From the NCBI GenBank assembly GCA_019753105.1, contig JAIELJ010000003.1, positions 62,001-126,000 of the forward strand: a stretch of 64,000 bases of DNA, given 5' to 3'. This document shows positions 49,818 to 58,641 of the stretch, piece after piece (within the stretch, counting starts at the first letter, position 1; every line of letters starts with the position of its first letter). Position numbers and translations under genes: made by a program. The notes below the pieces were generated by a model. The model had not been told where the DNA came from and did not search any database. It saw only the letters and a program-made list of their open reading frames with translations. Source of the stretch: Hyphomonadaceae bacterium. Lineage in GTDB: Bacteria > Pseudomonadota > Alphaproteobacteria > Caulobacterales > Aquidulcibacteraceae.

Positions 49818-50825
49818 CTAGCTCAACACCTGCGCCAGCTTCGGCAAGAAAATATCCATCCGATAATCCACTTCAGTGTGATCGTCGTCGAATTCTTCGT
49901 ACGTATAGGCGATGCCTGCCGCGTCGAGCTTCTTCGCAAATCTGCGCATGCCGAAATGGATGCGGAATTGGTCGGACCAGCCGCAATCCATGTAGATGAG
50001 CTTTAGCTTGCGCAGGTTTTCGCCCAAGCTGTCGAACATCACGACGGGGTCGTGCTTCATCCAATTGTTCCAGCGCTCGGGAATGAGTTCGCCGGTGCGC
50101 GGATCGAGCGGCAGGCGCATGTTGCGGAATTGCGTGGGATCGGGGTCGTAGAAGGCGCCCATCGCGAGATCCATGAGGATCATGCGGTCTTTGTCCTTCA
50201 TCTTCGGCTTGGCTTCGACGTGTTTGACCCATTTCTCGATCGAGTAATCGAAGGGCCTGAGCGCATCGACATCGTCGTAGAGCGTTGGGATGAAGAGCGC
50301 GTCGAAGCCCATGTCGCCGGAATTGATGGCGATGGCGCTCCAGAAATCGCTGCGGTTCATGCCATGCCACGCCGCCCCATAGCCGCCTGAGCTTTTGCCG
50401 AAGACGCCGCGCTTGCCTGCGCCGCCGCATGAGAATTGCGCTTCCACCGTCGGCACGATTTCATCGCAGACATAATCGGCGTAACGGCCGGAGCCGGCGC
50501 TGTTCAGATATTGGTTGCCGTAGAGCTTGGTGAAGCAGTCGGGGAAGGCGACGATGGCGCGCGCCATGCCTTCGGCTACGAGCCGATCGAGCCGCTCGGG
50601 CACGTTCTCGCCGCCTGGCTTCCAATTGGTGTGGTTCATGCCGCTGCCCCAATAGCCGGTGAGGTCGACGAGCAGCGGCAGCCGCTCGGTGGCGCTCCAG
50701 CCGGGCGGGGTCCAGACGTGCAGCTCGCGCTCAGTTGGATCGCCGAGCGGGTTGCCTTCCAGAACGACGGATTTGTGGACGATGCGGTGCAGCACGCCGC
50801 GCGGCAGGGTGTGGTTTTTTCTCAT
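49818..50825 (-). CDS. Alpha/beta-hydrolase esterase (esterase D/enterochelin-esterase type)
   Basis: A 335 aa cytoplasmic esterase starting MRKNHTLPRGVLHRIVHKSVVLEGNPLGDPTERELHVWTPPGW. The nucleophile elbow is VFGKSSGGYGAAWH (G-x-S-x-G around Ser), with LLVDLTGYWGSG, ARAIVAFPDCFTKLYGNQYLNS and a C-terminal acid/His region (YTYEEFDDDHTEVDYR). The ATG at 50825 is preferred to 50861. Likely acts on an ester-linked small molecule; substrate unknown. Confidence 0.88.
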   Translation of the reverse strand: MRKNHTLPRGVLHRIVHKSVVLEGNPLGDPTERELHVWTPPGWSATERLPLLVDLTGYWGSGMNHTNWKPGGENVPERLDRLVAEGMARAIVAFPDCFTKLYGNQYLNSAGSGRYADYVCDEIVPTVEAQFSCGGAGKRGVFGKSSGGYGAAWHGMNRSDFWSAIAINSGDMGFDALFIPTLYDDVDALRPFDYSIEKWVKHVEAKPKMKDKDRMILMDLAMGAFYDPDPTQFRNMRLPLDPRTGELIPERWNNWMKHDPVVMFDSLGENLRKLKLIYMDCGWSDQFRIHFGMRRFAKKLDAAGIAYTYEEFDDDHTEVDYRMDIFLPKLAQVLS

Positions 50826-50908
50826 GAATGAGGTGATGATGCCCGCCGCTTGACCTGACAAGCGGCGCGGCTCAGAACCGCGCCTTTCTTTTTCCAGAGA
50901 GCGCCAAA

Positions 50909-52102
50909 ATGCCCGCCGCAGAAAGCCACATCCTCCCGGTCTATGGTCCGCCGGAGCAGAACTTTGTGCGCGGCGAGGGCTGCTGGATCTGGGACGATAA
51001 GGGCGACAAATATCTCGACTGCATCGCCGGTATCGCGGTGAACGCGCTGGGCCACGCAGCGCCGGTTCTGGTGAAGGCGCTGACCGATCAAGCCGGCAAG
51101 CTCTGGCACACGTCGAACATGTTCAAGATTGCGGGCCAAGAAGAGCTCGCGGCGAAGTATGTGCGCGATAGCTTTGCTGACGTCGTCTTCTTCACCAACT
51201 CAGGCACTGAAGCGATTGAAGGCGCGTTGAAGACGGCGCGCAAATATCACACCGCCAACGGCAATCCCGAGCGCGTTGACATTATCGGCTTTCAAGGCTC
51301 GTTCCACGGTCGCTCGTATGCGGCGATCAACGCGTCGGGCAATCCGAGCTATCTCGACGGCTTCGGCCCGCGTTTGCCGGGCTTCATCCAAGTGCCGTTC
51401 GGCGATCATGATGCGCTGAAGGCAGCGGTCGGGCCGACGACGGCAGCGGTGATCATCGAGCCGGTGCAAGGCGAAGGCGGCGTGCGCGCCGTGCCGGAGC
51501 AATGCTTGCAAGGATTGCGTAAGCTCGCCGATGAGCAGGGCTTTCTGATCATCTTCGACGAAGTGCAATCGGGCGCCGGCCGCACCGGCAAGATGTGGGC
51601 GCACCAATGGAGCGGCATCACGCCGGACATCATGGCTGTCGCCAAGGGCGTCGGCGGTGGTTTCCCGATGGGCGCATTCTTGGCGACGCGCGAAGCCGCG
51701 AAAGGCATGGTCAAAGGCGTGCATGGCACGACGTTCGGGGGCAATCCGCTGGCCATGGCCGTCGGCAATGCTTGCTATGACGAATTGTCGAAGCCGGAAT
51801 TTCTGGAGCGCGTGAACGCTGTTGCGAACCAGCTCGGCCAAGCGCTCGAAGGCCTGAAGGATCGCCATCCGCATCTGGTGGTCGATGTGCGCGGCAAGGG
51901 TCTGCTGCGTGGCTTGAAGCTCAACGTCGATCCGAAGCTCATCCAAGAGAAGCTGCGCGATCGCAAAGTGCTGGTTGGCGTCGCCGGTGACAACGTGCTG
52001 CGCTTGGCGCCGCCTTTGGTGATCAACGAAGCTGAGATCAGCGAAGCTGTGAACGCGATCGACGCAGTGCTTGCGGCGCAGATGGCTGAGGCCGGCGCTT
52101 GA
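50909..52102 (+). CDS. argD: Acetylornithine aminotransferase
   Basis: A 397 aa class-III PLP aminotransferase. [79 protein letters not shown], and the PLP lysine in [17 protein letters not shown] are all present, as is [15 protein letters not shown]. It converts N-acetylglutamate semialdehyde to acetylornithine. It overlaps argF by 4 bp. Position next to argF, hslO and apaG is typical of Caulobacterales. Confidence 0.95.
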   Translation: MPAAESHILPVYGPPEQNFVRGEGCWIWDDKGDKYLDCIAGIAVNALGHAAPVLVKALTDQAGKLWHTSNMFKIAGQEELAAKYVRDSFADVVFFTNSGTEAIEGALKTARKYHTANGNPERVDIIGFQGSFHGRSYAAINASGNPSYLDGFGPRLPGFIQVPFGDHDALKAAVGPTTAAVIIEPVQGEGGVRAVPEQCLQGLRKLADEQGFLIIFDEVQSGAGRTGKMWAHQWSGITPDIMAVAKGVGGGFPMGAFLATREAAKGMVKGVHGTTFGGNPLAMAVGNACYDELSKPEFLERVNAVANQLGQALEGLKDRHPHLVVDVRGKGLLRGLKLNVDPKLIQEKLRDRKVLVGVAGDNVLRLAPPLVINEAEISEAVNAIDAVLAAQMAEAGA

Positions 52103-53037
52103 GCAGCGCGCCGCGTCACTTCCTTGATCTGAGCGCGCTTTCGAAAGCCGACGTGCGCGCGATCTTGGACGAAGGCCATCGCCGCAAAGCAGCGCGCGCG
52201 GGTTGGCCGAAGGCGAAGCGCGATGAAGATGCGCCGCTCGATGGCTATGCGCTGGCGATGATCTTTCAGAAGAACTCGACGCGCACGCGCGTCTCGTTCG
52301 AGATCGGCTTTCAGCAGCTTGGCGGCGTGCCGATTGTGCTGAATGCGGCCGATACACAGCTCGGGCGCGGCGAAACGGTTGAGGATACTGCGCGCGTGCT
52401 GTCGCGCATGGTCGATGCGGTGATGATTCGCGCCAACAATCACCAGGATGTCGTGAACTACGCTGCAGCGTCCGACATTCCGGTGGTGAACGGCCTCACC
52501 GATCTTTCGCACCCGTGCCAGATCCTTGCTGACATCATGACGATCGAAGAGCGGCTCGGGAACGTGAGCGGCAAGACGATCGCTTGGCTGGGCGACGGCA
52601 ACAATGTCTGCGCGTCGTTTGTGCACGCGGCGGAAAAGCTCGATTTTTCGCTGCGGATCGCGACGCCGAAAGAGTATGCGCTGCGCTCGCAAGAGGTTGC
52701 GGCGGCAAAGGCGGCTGGCGCGAAGGTTGATGTGTCGAACGATCCGGAGCGCGCGATTGCGGGCGCGGATGTGGTTGTCACCGATACGTGGGTGTCGATG
52801 GGCGATACCGATAAAGCCGAGCGCATGGCCGCGTTCCCGCCGTTTGCGGTGAACGAAGAACGGATGGCGCGCGCGGCGAAGGATGCGCTCTTCCTGCATT
52901 GCTTGCCGGCGCATCGCGGCGAGGAAGTCACAGACGCGGTGATGGATGGTCCGCAATCGGGCGTGTGGGACGAAGCGGAAAACCGCATTCATGCGCAGAA
53001 GGCCGTGCTGCTCTGGTGTTTGGGCAAATTGCCCTGA
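52099..53037 (+). CDS. argF: Ornithine carbamoyltransferase
   Basis: A 312 aa enzyme. [14 protein letters not shown] carries the STRTR carbamoyl-phosphate loop; further markers are [39 protein letters not shown] and [13 protein letters not shown] (the HCLP motif). It makes citrulline from ornithine. Starts at a TTG that overlaps the argD stop, consistent with coupling; no better start is visible downstream. Confidence 0.95.
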   Translation: MSSAPRHFLDLSALSKADVRAILDEGHRRKAARAGWPKAKRDEDAPLDGYALAMIFQKNSTRTRVSFEIGFQQLGGVPIVLNAADTQLGRGETVEDTARVLSRMVDAVMIRANNHQDVVNYAAASDIPVVNGLTDLSHPCQILADIMTIEERLGNVSGKTIAWLGDGNNVCASFVHAAEKLDFSLRIATPKEYALRSQEVAAAKAAGAKVDVSNDPERAIAGADVVVTDTWVSMGDTDKAERMAAFPPFAVNEERMARAAKDALFLHCLPAHRGEEVTDAVMDGPQSGVWDEAENRIHAQKAVLLWCLGKLP

Positions 53038-53069
53038 ATCCAGGGTAAACACGCAAGCGACCGCCGTGG

Positions 53070-53099
53070 ATTCCAGATCATGCTGCGCATGTCTGGAAT
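53070..53099. repeat. REP-like palindrome between argF and hslO
   Basis: ATTCCAGA (53070-53077) and TCTGGAAT (53092-53099) with inner CATG/CATG pairs form a long hairpin around CTGCG. Intergenic palindromes of this type are common in Caulobacterales and may affect mRNA stability. No T-run. Confidence 0.55.
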
Positions 53100-53151
53100 G
53101 ACTCAAAGAAGGTTGCCGAATGAGCGCGTTGGCCCCATCTGTCGCGCTTCC

Positions 53152-54048
53152 ATGACCACCACCGACGACATCATCGCGCCGTTTAGCCTCGACAATTCGC
53201 CCGTACGCGGACGCATCGTGCGTTTGGGCGCGGGGGCGCTCGATCCGATCTTGCGGCGGCACGATTATCCGTGGCCGGTGGCGCTGTTGCTGGGCGAGGC
53301 GTTGGCGCTGGCGGCGCTTGTTGGCTCGTTGTTGAAGGCGGACGGGCGCTTGGTGGTGCAGGCGCAGGGCGAGGGGCCGGTGACGCTGCTCGTTGCAGAG
53401 CATGGCGCGGGCGGTTTGCGCGGCTATGCGCGCCTAGCCGAGGGTGCAGCGGAGCAACTCTCGCACGCGAGCGGACGCATGACGCCCGCGGCGTTGCTGG
53501 GCGCGGGGCACATGGTGCTGACGCTTGATCTCGGCGCCGGGCACGAGCCCTATCAGGGCATCGTCGCGCTCGAAGGTGAAACGCTGGCGCAGTGTGCGGA
53601 GAATTTCTTTCGCGTGAGCGAGCAGACCGATACCGCGATCCGTTTGGCTGTCGGTGAAGTCGTCACGCGCGATGCGCCGCCGACATGGCGCGCAGGCGGT
53701 GTGCTGTTGCAGCGTGTGGCTGGAGACGCTGCGCGCGGTGATACCGAGGAAGACTGGCGCCGCGCGACGATCCTGTTTGCGAGCGTGCGCGATGAGGAGC
53801 TGCTTGATCCTGCGCTGTCGTGCGACCGTTTGCTTTACATGCTCTTCCACGAAGAGGGCGCGCGCATGGGCGAGGCCACGGTGCTCGATGATCGCTGCTC
53901 GTGCAACGCCGATCGGCTGACGTCCCTGATGAAGCAATTTCCGCGCGATCAGCTTGAAGATTTGGTGGAGCCGGATGGCGCGCTGCACGCGCGTTGCCAG
54001 TTCTGCTCGCGCGAATACGCAATCGCGCCGGAAGCCGTGGGGCTTTAG
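53152..54048 (+). CDS. hslO: Redox-regulated chaperone Hsp33
   Basis: A 298 aa chaperone. DDIIAPFSLDNSPVRGRIVRLG at the N-terminus, GLRGYARLAE and GEEDTWRR-like helices, and a C-terminal zinc redox switch: LDDRCSCNADRL (CxC) with ARCQFCSREY (CxxC). When oxidised it loses zinc and becomes an active holdase. The ATG at 53152 fits the conserved N-terminus; an upstream frame extension is unlikely. Its 3' end overlaps the cupin gene by 4 bp. Confidence 0.93.
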   Translation: MTTTDDIIAPFSLDNSPVRGRIVRLGAGALDPILRRHDYPWPVALLLGEALALAALVGSLLKADGRLVVQAQGEGPVTLLVAEHGAGGLRGYARLAEGAAEQLSHASGRMTPAALLGAGHMVLTLDLGAGHEPYQGIVALEGETLAQCAENFFRVSEQTDTAIRLAVGEVVTRDAPPTWRAGGVLLQRVAGDAARGDTEEDWRRATILFASVRDEELLDPALSCDRLLYMLFHEEGARMGEATVLDDRCSCNADRLTSLMKQFPRDQLEDLVEPDGALHARCQFCSREYAIAPEAVGL

Positions 54049-54590
54049 CGCCGATCGATCAGCACAGCCAATAACAACGCCGGCCCGCCATGGGCGGTCC
54101 AGCCGTGGCTCGTACCGCGCTGGATGACGATTTGGCCCGGTTTGATGCGGGTTTCGGTGTTGTCGAGCACGAGTGAGGCATCGCCTGAGATCAGGCAGAT
54201 GATGTCGAGCGTCGGTGTTTGGTGCATCGCCGGATGGCGATCCTGATCGCGCAGTTCGTGCTCGGCGCCGAAATCGGCGAAGCGTTGACGCGCAGCGGCG
54301 CGGATCATTTCCGGCGGCGCACCTTCTGGCGTTGGCTGGATCATGAACCAACGCACTTTCACTTTGCCGCTGTCGGGCGAGAGAACGGACGTCGCTTCGC
54401 CGCGTTCGGCGTGATCTTTCTGATCGATCGCACCGCTGACGGCTTCGTGCCAAATCTCCGCGAGACCGCCCAAGTTCGGATCGCCGATGCCGCCGGAGGG
54501 CGGGCCGTCGATGATGATGGTGGAGCTGCCGTCTTTATCGTCGCCGGTGATGATGCGGCGCATCTGGTCTTCGAAGCCGGCAAAGATCAT
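54045..54590 (-). CDS. Cupin-domain protein
   Basis: A 181 aa protein. The C-terminal half is one cupin barrel: HQTPTLDIICLISGDASLVLDNTETRIKPGQIVIQRGTSHGWTAHG, with the PG box and an H-x-W second motif. The first half (GPPSGGIGDPNLGGLAEIWHEAV) is a second, degenerate barrel region. Similar proteins appear in alphaproteobacterial genomes as uncharacterised dioxygenase-like proteins. Its ATG overlaps the ApaG stop region. Confidence 0.8.
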   Translation of the reverse strand: MIFAGFEDQMRRIITGDDKDGSSTIIIDGPPSGGIGDPNLGGLAEIWHEAVSGAIDQKDHAERGEATSVLSPDSGKVKVRWFMIQPTPEGAPPEMIRAAARQRFADFGAEHELRDQDRHPAMHQTPTLDIICLISGDASLVLDNTETRIKPGQIVIQRGTSHGWTAHGGPALLLAVLIDRR

Positions 54591-54982
54591 CAGTTGGCCA
54601 ATCTAGAAACGTGTGGGCTGTCGAGCGCAAAGAGCGGCACGGCGATGTCGAACGCTTCGCCGTTCGCGCGCTGCATGGAATAGGCGCCGGACATGACGCC
54701 CGATGGCGCTGCGAGTGGGGCTGCACTCGTGTAGCGGAAGCTCTCGCCGGGCGGGATCGTGGGCTGTTGGCCGATGACGCCGGCCCCGCGCACTTCCTGC
54801 GTCAGGCCGTTTTCGTCGGTGATTTTCCAGAAGCGGGAGAGCAGCTGGACACTGTCAGCCGAGCGGTTCTCGATTTCGATCGTATAGGCCCAAACGAAGC
54901 GGCCCTCGCCCGGAGAACTTTCCTCCGGCAGGAATTGCGGCTCGACCCGCACCACTAAGCCTGACGTTTCCTGCTCGTACAT
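54590..54982 (-). CDS. apaG: ApaG protein
   Basis: A 130 aa beta-sandwich. RFVWAYTIEIENRSADSVQLLSRFWKITDENG, VRGAGVIGQQPTIPPGESFRYTSAAPLAAPSGVMSGAYSMQ are the ApaG blocks, with the conserved GVIGEQP/GSFRYxS features and typical length (about 125-130 aa). Linked in other bacteria to CoA/ApaH metabolism and Co2+ resistance; function not established. Confidence 0.93.
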   Translation of the reverse strand: MYEQETSGLVVRVEPQFLPEESSPGEGRFVWAYTIEIENRSADSVQLLSRFWKITDENGLTQEVRGAGVIGQQPTIPPGESFRYTSAAPLAAPSGVMSGAYSMQRANGEAFDIAVPLFALDSPHVSRLAN

Positions 54983-55042
54983 GACGCCATTCTATCCGGG
55001 CGGCGGGGTCAAACGCCAGCCGGGTAATGCTACAAGCGAATC

Positions 55043-56050
55043 ATGACGAGCCACGGCGTCCTCCCCGATACTGAACTGAAGCGCGCGATCGCCCAAAACT
55101 GGATCGTGGCGGACGACGCGTTTCTGCCCGATCAGCTACAGCCCGCGAGCCTCGATCTGCGGCTGGGCGAGACCGCGTACCGCTTGCGCGCGAGCTTTCT
55201 GCCGGGCGCAGGCGCGAAGGTGCTCGATCGGTTGGACGATGAACTCGTCATGCACAAAATCGATTTGCGCGGTGGCGCAGTGCTGGAGACGGGCTGTGTC
55301 TATCTCGTGCAAGTGCAGGAGCAACTAGCACTTCCGAAGCACATTCACGGCGCCGCCAATCCGAAAAGTTCAACTGGCCGCGTTGATGTGTTCACGCGCC
55401 TCATACTCGACGGCGCAACGTCGTTTGACTACGTTCCAGCGGGTTATCACGGCCCGATGTGGGCGGAAATTTCTCCGTGCACGTTCTCTGTATTGGTGCG
55501 CACTGGCACGCGCTTAAGCCAAATGCGCCTGCGCCAAGGCGAGGCGGTGGTGAAGCGCGAAATCGATTTCACGATGGATCTCGCGATGAGCGGCCCGGTG
55601 GGCTTCCGCGCGAAGCGACACTCCGGCGTCATCGATGTCGATCGCATTGCTGCGTACGACCCACGCGATTTCTGGGAGCCGATGGAAGCGCGACGTGGCC
55701 GGGTCGTGCTTGAGCCTGGTCAGTTCTACATCTTCGCATCGAAGGAAAATGTGATCATACCAGCGGACGAGGCCGCTGAGATGGCGCCCATCCGGCCCGA
55801 GCTCGGCGAGTTCCGCGCGCATTATGCCGGCTTCTTCGATCCGGGCTTTGGCATCGCGCCGAATGAGGGGCGCGCCGTGCTCGAGGTCCGCTCGCGAGAT
55901 GTGCCGTTCTTCGTTGAGGACGGCCAACCCGTCGGCAAGCTGGTGTTCGAGCCGCTAAGCGGAAGTGTCGAACGGCTCTATGGAGAGTCAGGCTCCTCCT
56001 ATCAGGGCCAAAAACTCAAGCTTTCCAAGAACTTCGCTTCCTGGCGCTGA
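55043..56050 (+). CDS. dcd: dCTP deaminase, two-domain type
   Basis: A 335 aa enzyme, longer than single-domain Dcd (about 190 aa) and made of two dUTPase-fold halves, as in Caulobacterales. First half: LQPASLDLRLGETAYRLRASF, GAANPKSSTGRVDVFTRLI (catalytic Ser/Arg region), GYHGPMWAEISP. Second half: GFDPGFGIAPNEGRAVLEVRSRDVPF, GQPVGKLVFEPL. It deaminates dCTP to dUTP for thymidylate synthesis. Divergent from apaG over about 60 bp. Confidence 0.93.
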   Translation: MTSHGVLPDTELKRAIAQNWIVADDAFLPDQLQPASLDLRLGETAYRLRASFLPGAGAKVLDRLDDELVMHKIDLRGGAVLETGCVYLVQVQEQLALPKHIHGAANPKSSTGRVDVFTRLILDGATSFDYVPAGYHGPMWAEISPCTFSVLVRTGTRLSQMRLRQGEAVVKREIDFTMDLAMSGPVGFRAKRHSGVIDVDRIAAYDPRDFWEPMEARRGRVVLEPGQFYIFASKENVIIPADEAAEMAPIRPELGEFRAHYAGFFDPGFGIAPNEGRAVLEVRSRDVPFFVEDGQPVGKLVFEPLSGSVERLYGESGSSYQGQKLKLSKNFASWR

Positions 56051-56069
56051 CAAAGACCCAGTCCATTTG

Positions 56070-56165
56070 GACAAATAACAGCGTCTTTTAGGAAAAGAAC
56101 ATCGTCTTTATGGAAAAGGTGCTTGACATTTAGTGCCCACCTATGACAAATACCCTTGTCACTTA
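56070..56165 (+). promoter_or_regulatory. Promoter with repeated operator-like motifs upstream of a small XRE operon
   Basis: Two direct repeats (GTCTTTTAGGAAAAG near 56083-56097 and GTCTTTATGGAAAAG near 56104-56118), a TTGACA -35 (56123-56128) with an ACAAAT -10 candidate 17 bp on, and an inverted repeat TGACAA/TTGTCA (56144-56161) just past it. The last could be bound by the XRE protein encoded in the operon. Exact boundaries of the -10 are uncertain. Confidence 0.5.
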
Positions 56166-56181
56166 GACAAAGGGGTTTTCC

Positions 56182-56289
56182 ATGAAGTTCAGGTTTGCCG
56201 GCCGGTTAGCGAGTTTGGTTCTCGCCGCCGTCCTGTTTGCGCCGATCGCCGTTTCGGTGGCCGGCCAAGCTGCTCAGATCATCGCTTAA
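56182..56289 (+). CDS. 35 aa hydrophobic peptide
   Basis: Short ORF of 35 codons (MKFRFAGRLASLVLAAVL then FAPIAVSVAGQAAQIIA) with the profile of a single membrane span or signal peptide. It lies 11 bp before the 303 aa membrane-protein gene and has its own AAAGGGG upstream. Codon use is ordinary. It could be a membrane-anchored partner or a leader; no homologue is recalled. Confidence 0.6.
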   Translation: MKFRFAGRLASLVLAAVLFAPIAVSVAGQAAQIIA

Positions 56290-56300
56290 GGGAGGGAGAG

Positions 56301-57212
56301 ATGGCTCGTTCTCCTGCAAACGACGCATCGCCAACGGTTCAGGGCAATGGCGTCATCACGTTGGCGGTAGTCGGCGCATTGCTCGCTGCGACCGGCGCGC
56401 CGGCTGCCGAGACTCTGGCAGACCTCGTCGCTTGGGGTGTGCCGGAGCCGATCGCACGCGCTGCGCTTTATGTTGTGCCGGTCGTCGGCATCGTGGCAGC
56501 GGTGGTTGTGGGCCGGATCCTTGGCAAAGGCCGCTCGCGCGGCGTGCGCTGGATTTTGTACGCGGTGCTGGGCGCGTTCGCCGGCTTTTTGCTCGGACGC
56601 TGTCTTGATCTGTTCGCTGGTCTGCCAGGCCTGCTGGCGATGGCGGTTGGACCGCTCGCCGAGCCGGACGGGATTAGCATCATCATTTGGGCGATCGGCG
56701 GATTGTGCATTGCGCTTGGCGCGATGGTCGGCGCAATCGGCCTCGTCGGTCAGCCGGCCGTCAGCGCTCTTCAGGTTGAAGAGACTGATCCTGAATGCGT
56801 CGAGGTCCACAAGAACGAACGCGGCGTGTTTGCGCTAAGTGGGTTCGGTATGGCGACGCTCGGTATCGCATGCGCAGCTTTGGCTGTGTCGCGCCAAGCG
56901 GGTGAGACCGAGCGGCTTCTTCCTGTGCTCGTCGCTTTCCTGGCGGCCCTGTTGAGCATGGGCGCCAATTACGCACTCTGGCGCGGTTTCGATGAAATGC
57001 AGCGTCGGCACGTCGTGAATGGATACTCCACGTCAGCCATCGTGGTGACCTTGGGCGCGTTCGCTTGGGCCGGACTAGAGGCGCTTGGCTTAGCCCAACC
57101 GGCCGATGCAGCTGGCGTGTTTGCAGCGATGATCATCGTCCAATTGGTGGCGACATCTTGGGTCACGTCGTCGGTGATGGGGCAAACCGGCATGTTCGGT
57201 AAGCCCGCATGA
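56301..57212 (+). CDS. Polytopic membrane protein of an XRE operon
   Basis: A 303 aa protein with about eight membrane spans (VITLAVVGALLAATGAPA, LYVVPVVGIVAAVVVGRIL, WILYAVLGAFAGFLLGRCL, IIIWAIGGLCIALGAMVGAIGLVG, and four more). No transporter motif is seen. GGAGGGAGAG precedes the ATG at 56301. Four-base overlap with the following XRE gene suggests a membrane protein/regulator pair. Function unknown. Confidence 0.8.
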   Translation: MARSPANDASPTVQGNGVITLAVVGALLAATGAPAAETLADLVAWGVPEPIARAALYVVPVVGIVAAVVVGRILGKGRSRGVRWILYAVLGAFAGFLLGRCLDLFAGLPGLLAMAVGPLAEPDGISIIIWAIGGLCIALGAMVGAIGLVGQPAVSALQVEETDPECVEVHKNERGVFALSGFGMATLGIACAALAVSRQAGETERLLPVLVAFLAALLSMGANYALWRGFDEMQRRHVVNGYSTSAIVVTLGAFAWAGLEALGLAQPADAAGVFAAMIIVQLVATSWVTSSVMGQTGMFGKPA

Positions 57213-57418
57213 GGAACCGCCTGAGAGTGCTCCGCGCAGAGCGCGAATGGAGCCAGGCGGATCTCGCCGAGAAACTCGGCGCATCACGCCAAACCATCAA
57301 CGCCATTGAGACAGGCCGTTACGATCCTTCTTTGCCGCTCGCATTCAAGATCGCGCGTCTGTTCCAATTGCACATCGAGCAGGTCTTTTTCGACGACGCC
57401 GTGGAAGCGGCTGAGTAA
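57209..57418 (+). CDS. XRE-family transcriptional regulator
   Basis: A 69 aa HTH protein: MRNRLRVLRAEREWSQADLAEKLGASRQTINAIETGRYDPSLPLAFKIARLFQLHIEQVFF. It matches the short YozG/Cro-like regulators that often accompany membrane proteins. It overlaps the membrane gene by ATGA and probably regulates this operon through the motifs near 56144. Confidence 0.92.
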   Translation: MRNRLRVLRAEREWSQADLAEKLGASRQTINAIETGRYDPSLPLAFKIARLFQLHIEQVFFDDAVEAAE

Positions 57419-57444
57419 AGTTCAACCAAAAAGGAGTGGGTGTA

Positions 57445-58326
57445 ATGTTGAAACGTACTTTTCTAGCGGTGGCGGCGTTTGTTGCGTTTAGCGCACCAGC
57501 CTTTGCGCAGCAGGCTATCGATCCCGCGCTCTTCGTCGTGCGCGATGCGGACTCGACGATGTATCTCTACGGCACCGTCCACGTGCGTCCAAACGGCGCC
57601 GATTGGGGCGATGACGATGTCCGTGCAGCGCTCGCAGAGTCGCAGGAAATCTGGACCGAAGTCTTGATGACGCCTGAAACCGACGCGCAGACGCAGCAAT
57701 TGGCGATGCAGTACGGCGCAGCGCCAGCCGGGCGGCCATTGTCGAGCTGGATTACGGTCGAGCAGAACGAGCGTCTCAATGCGTTGACGGGGCGCATCGG
57801 CATCCCGACTGGCGCGCTTGAGCAATTTCAGCCTTGGCTGGCCTCGCTCACGCTGACGATCGTGCCGATCATGCAAGCGGGCTATAACCCGACGTCCGGT
57901 GTCGACCGCCAGATCGATGCCTATGGCGACGCGAACGGCAAGACGATGCGCGCGCTGGAAACGGCTGAGCAGCAGCTCGGGTTCTTCGCCAGCTTCTCTG
58001 ACGATCTGCAACGCCAGTTTCTGCTGGAATCGATCGATCAGAGCGAAGAAGGCGTTGCGCTGATCAATGCCATGACCGCCGCGTGGGACCGTGGTGACCT
58101 CGAGAGCCTCGAAGCGACGGTGATCACCGATACGCGCACTCAGTATCCCGAGCTCTACAATGTGATCTTCGTGCAGCGTAACAACGCCTGGATGGAAGTG
58201 CTGGTGCAGGAAATGAACGGCTCGGGCGTGGACTTCGTGGCCGTTGGCGCCGGTCACTTGCTCGGCTCCGAAGGTTTGGTCGAGCAGTTCCGGGCGCGCG
58301 GTTTCACCGTCGAACGCGTGCAATAG
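57445..58326 (+). CDS. TraB/GumN-family protein
   Basis: A 293 aa exported protein (signal peptide MLKRTFLAVAAFVAFSAPAFAQ). Conserved TraB/GumN blocks: MYLYGTVHVRP with a GxxH, a central helix with TIVPIMQAGY, GVDRQIDAYGDANGKTMRALETAEQQ and the C-terminal VGAGHLLGSEGLVEQFRARGFTVER. Members are thought to be periplasmic peptidase-like proteins. AAGGAGTGGG lies before the ATG at 57445. Confidence 0.9.
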   Translation: MLKRTFLAVAAFVAFSAPAFAQQAIDPALFVVRDADSTMYLYGTVHVRPNGADWGDDDVRAALAESQEIWTEVLMTPETDAQTQQLAMQYGAAPAGRPLSSWITVEQNERLNALTGRIGIPTGALEQFQPWLASLTLTIVPIMQAGYNPTSGVDRQIDAYGDANGKTMRALETAEQQLGFFASFSDDLQRQFLLESIDQSEEGVALINAMTAAWDRGDLESLEATVITDTRTQYPELYNVIFVQRNNAWMEVLVQEMNGSGVDFVAVGAGHLLGSEGLVEQFRARGFTVERVQ

Positions 58327-58352
58327 GGCTCTGAACCTATCGATTTGAATTG

Positions 58353-58381
58353 GACCGCTGGCCTATGGCCAGCGGTCTTTT
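58353..58381 (+). terminator. Rho-independent terminator
   Basis: GACCGCTGGCC (58353-58363), TAT loop, GGCCAGCGGTC (58367-58377) then TTTT. It ends the TraB-like gene. Converging histidine-kinase transcripts meet it from the other side. Confidence 0.9.
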
Positions 58382-58641
58382 CATTTGCCCGGCAGCGTAA
58401 GCTTGGCTGAGAAACCGCGCGGCGTGCGGTTGGCGAATTCCAAGCGGCCGCCATGCGCTTCGGCGATCGCTTGCGCGATGGCGAGGCCGAGGCCTGCGCC
58501 GCCGGTTTCGCTGCTGCGCGCTTCGTCCGCGCGGAAGAAGGGCGCGGCAAGGCGCTCCAACTGATCGGGCGCCACGCCCGGCCCCTCATCAGTGACGTCA
58601 ACCACCGCTTCGCCGCTCGCGCCGCGATAGACGCGCATCAC
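58381..58641 (-). CDS. Histidine kinase, C-terminal ATPase fragment (frameshifted)
   Basis: 86 codons holding the second half of the HATPase_c domain: VDVTDEGPGVAPDQLERLAAPFFRADEA (G1 and F boxes) and GGAGLGLAIAQAIAEAHGGRLEF (G2). The preceding N box is in the other frame at the end of the neighbouring ORF. If one base is restored near 58657, the reading becomes ENA.YGGGGVMRV, the normal HK sequence. It therefore looks like the broken 3' half of the kinase gene, not a separate protein. Confidence 0.8.
   Translation of the reverse strand: MMRVYRGASGEAVVDVTDEGPGVAPDQLERLAAPFFRADEARSSETGGAGLGLAIAQAIAEAHGGRLEFANRTPRGFSAKLTLPGK

Noticed and set aside
51775-53403. 542 aa antisense frame opposite argD and argF
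   Set aside because: It contradicts two intact, motif-complete enzymes on the plus strand and shows no recognisable protein family.
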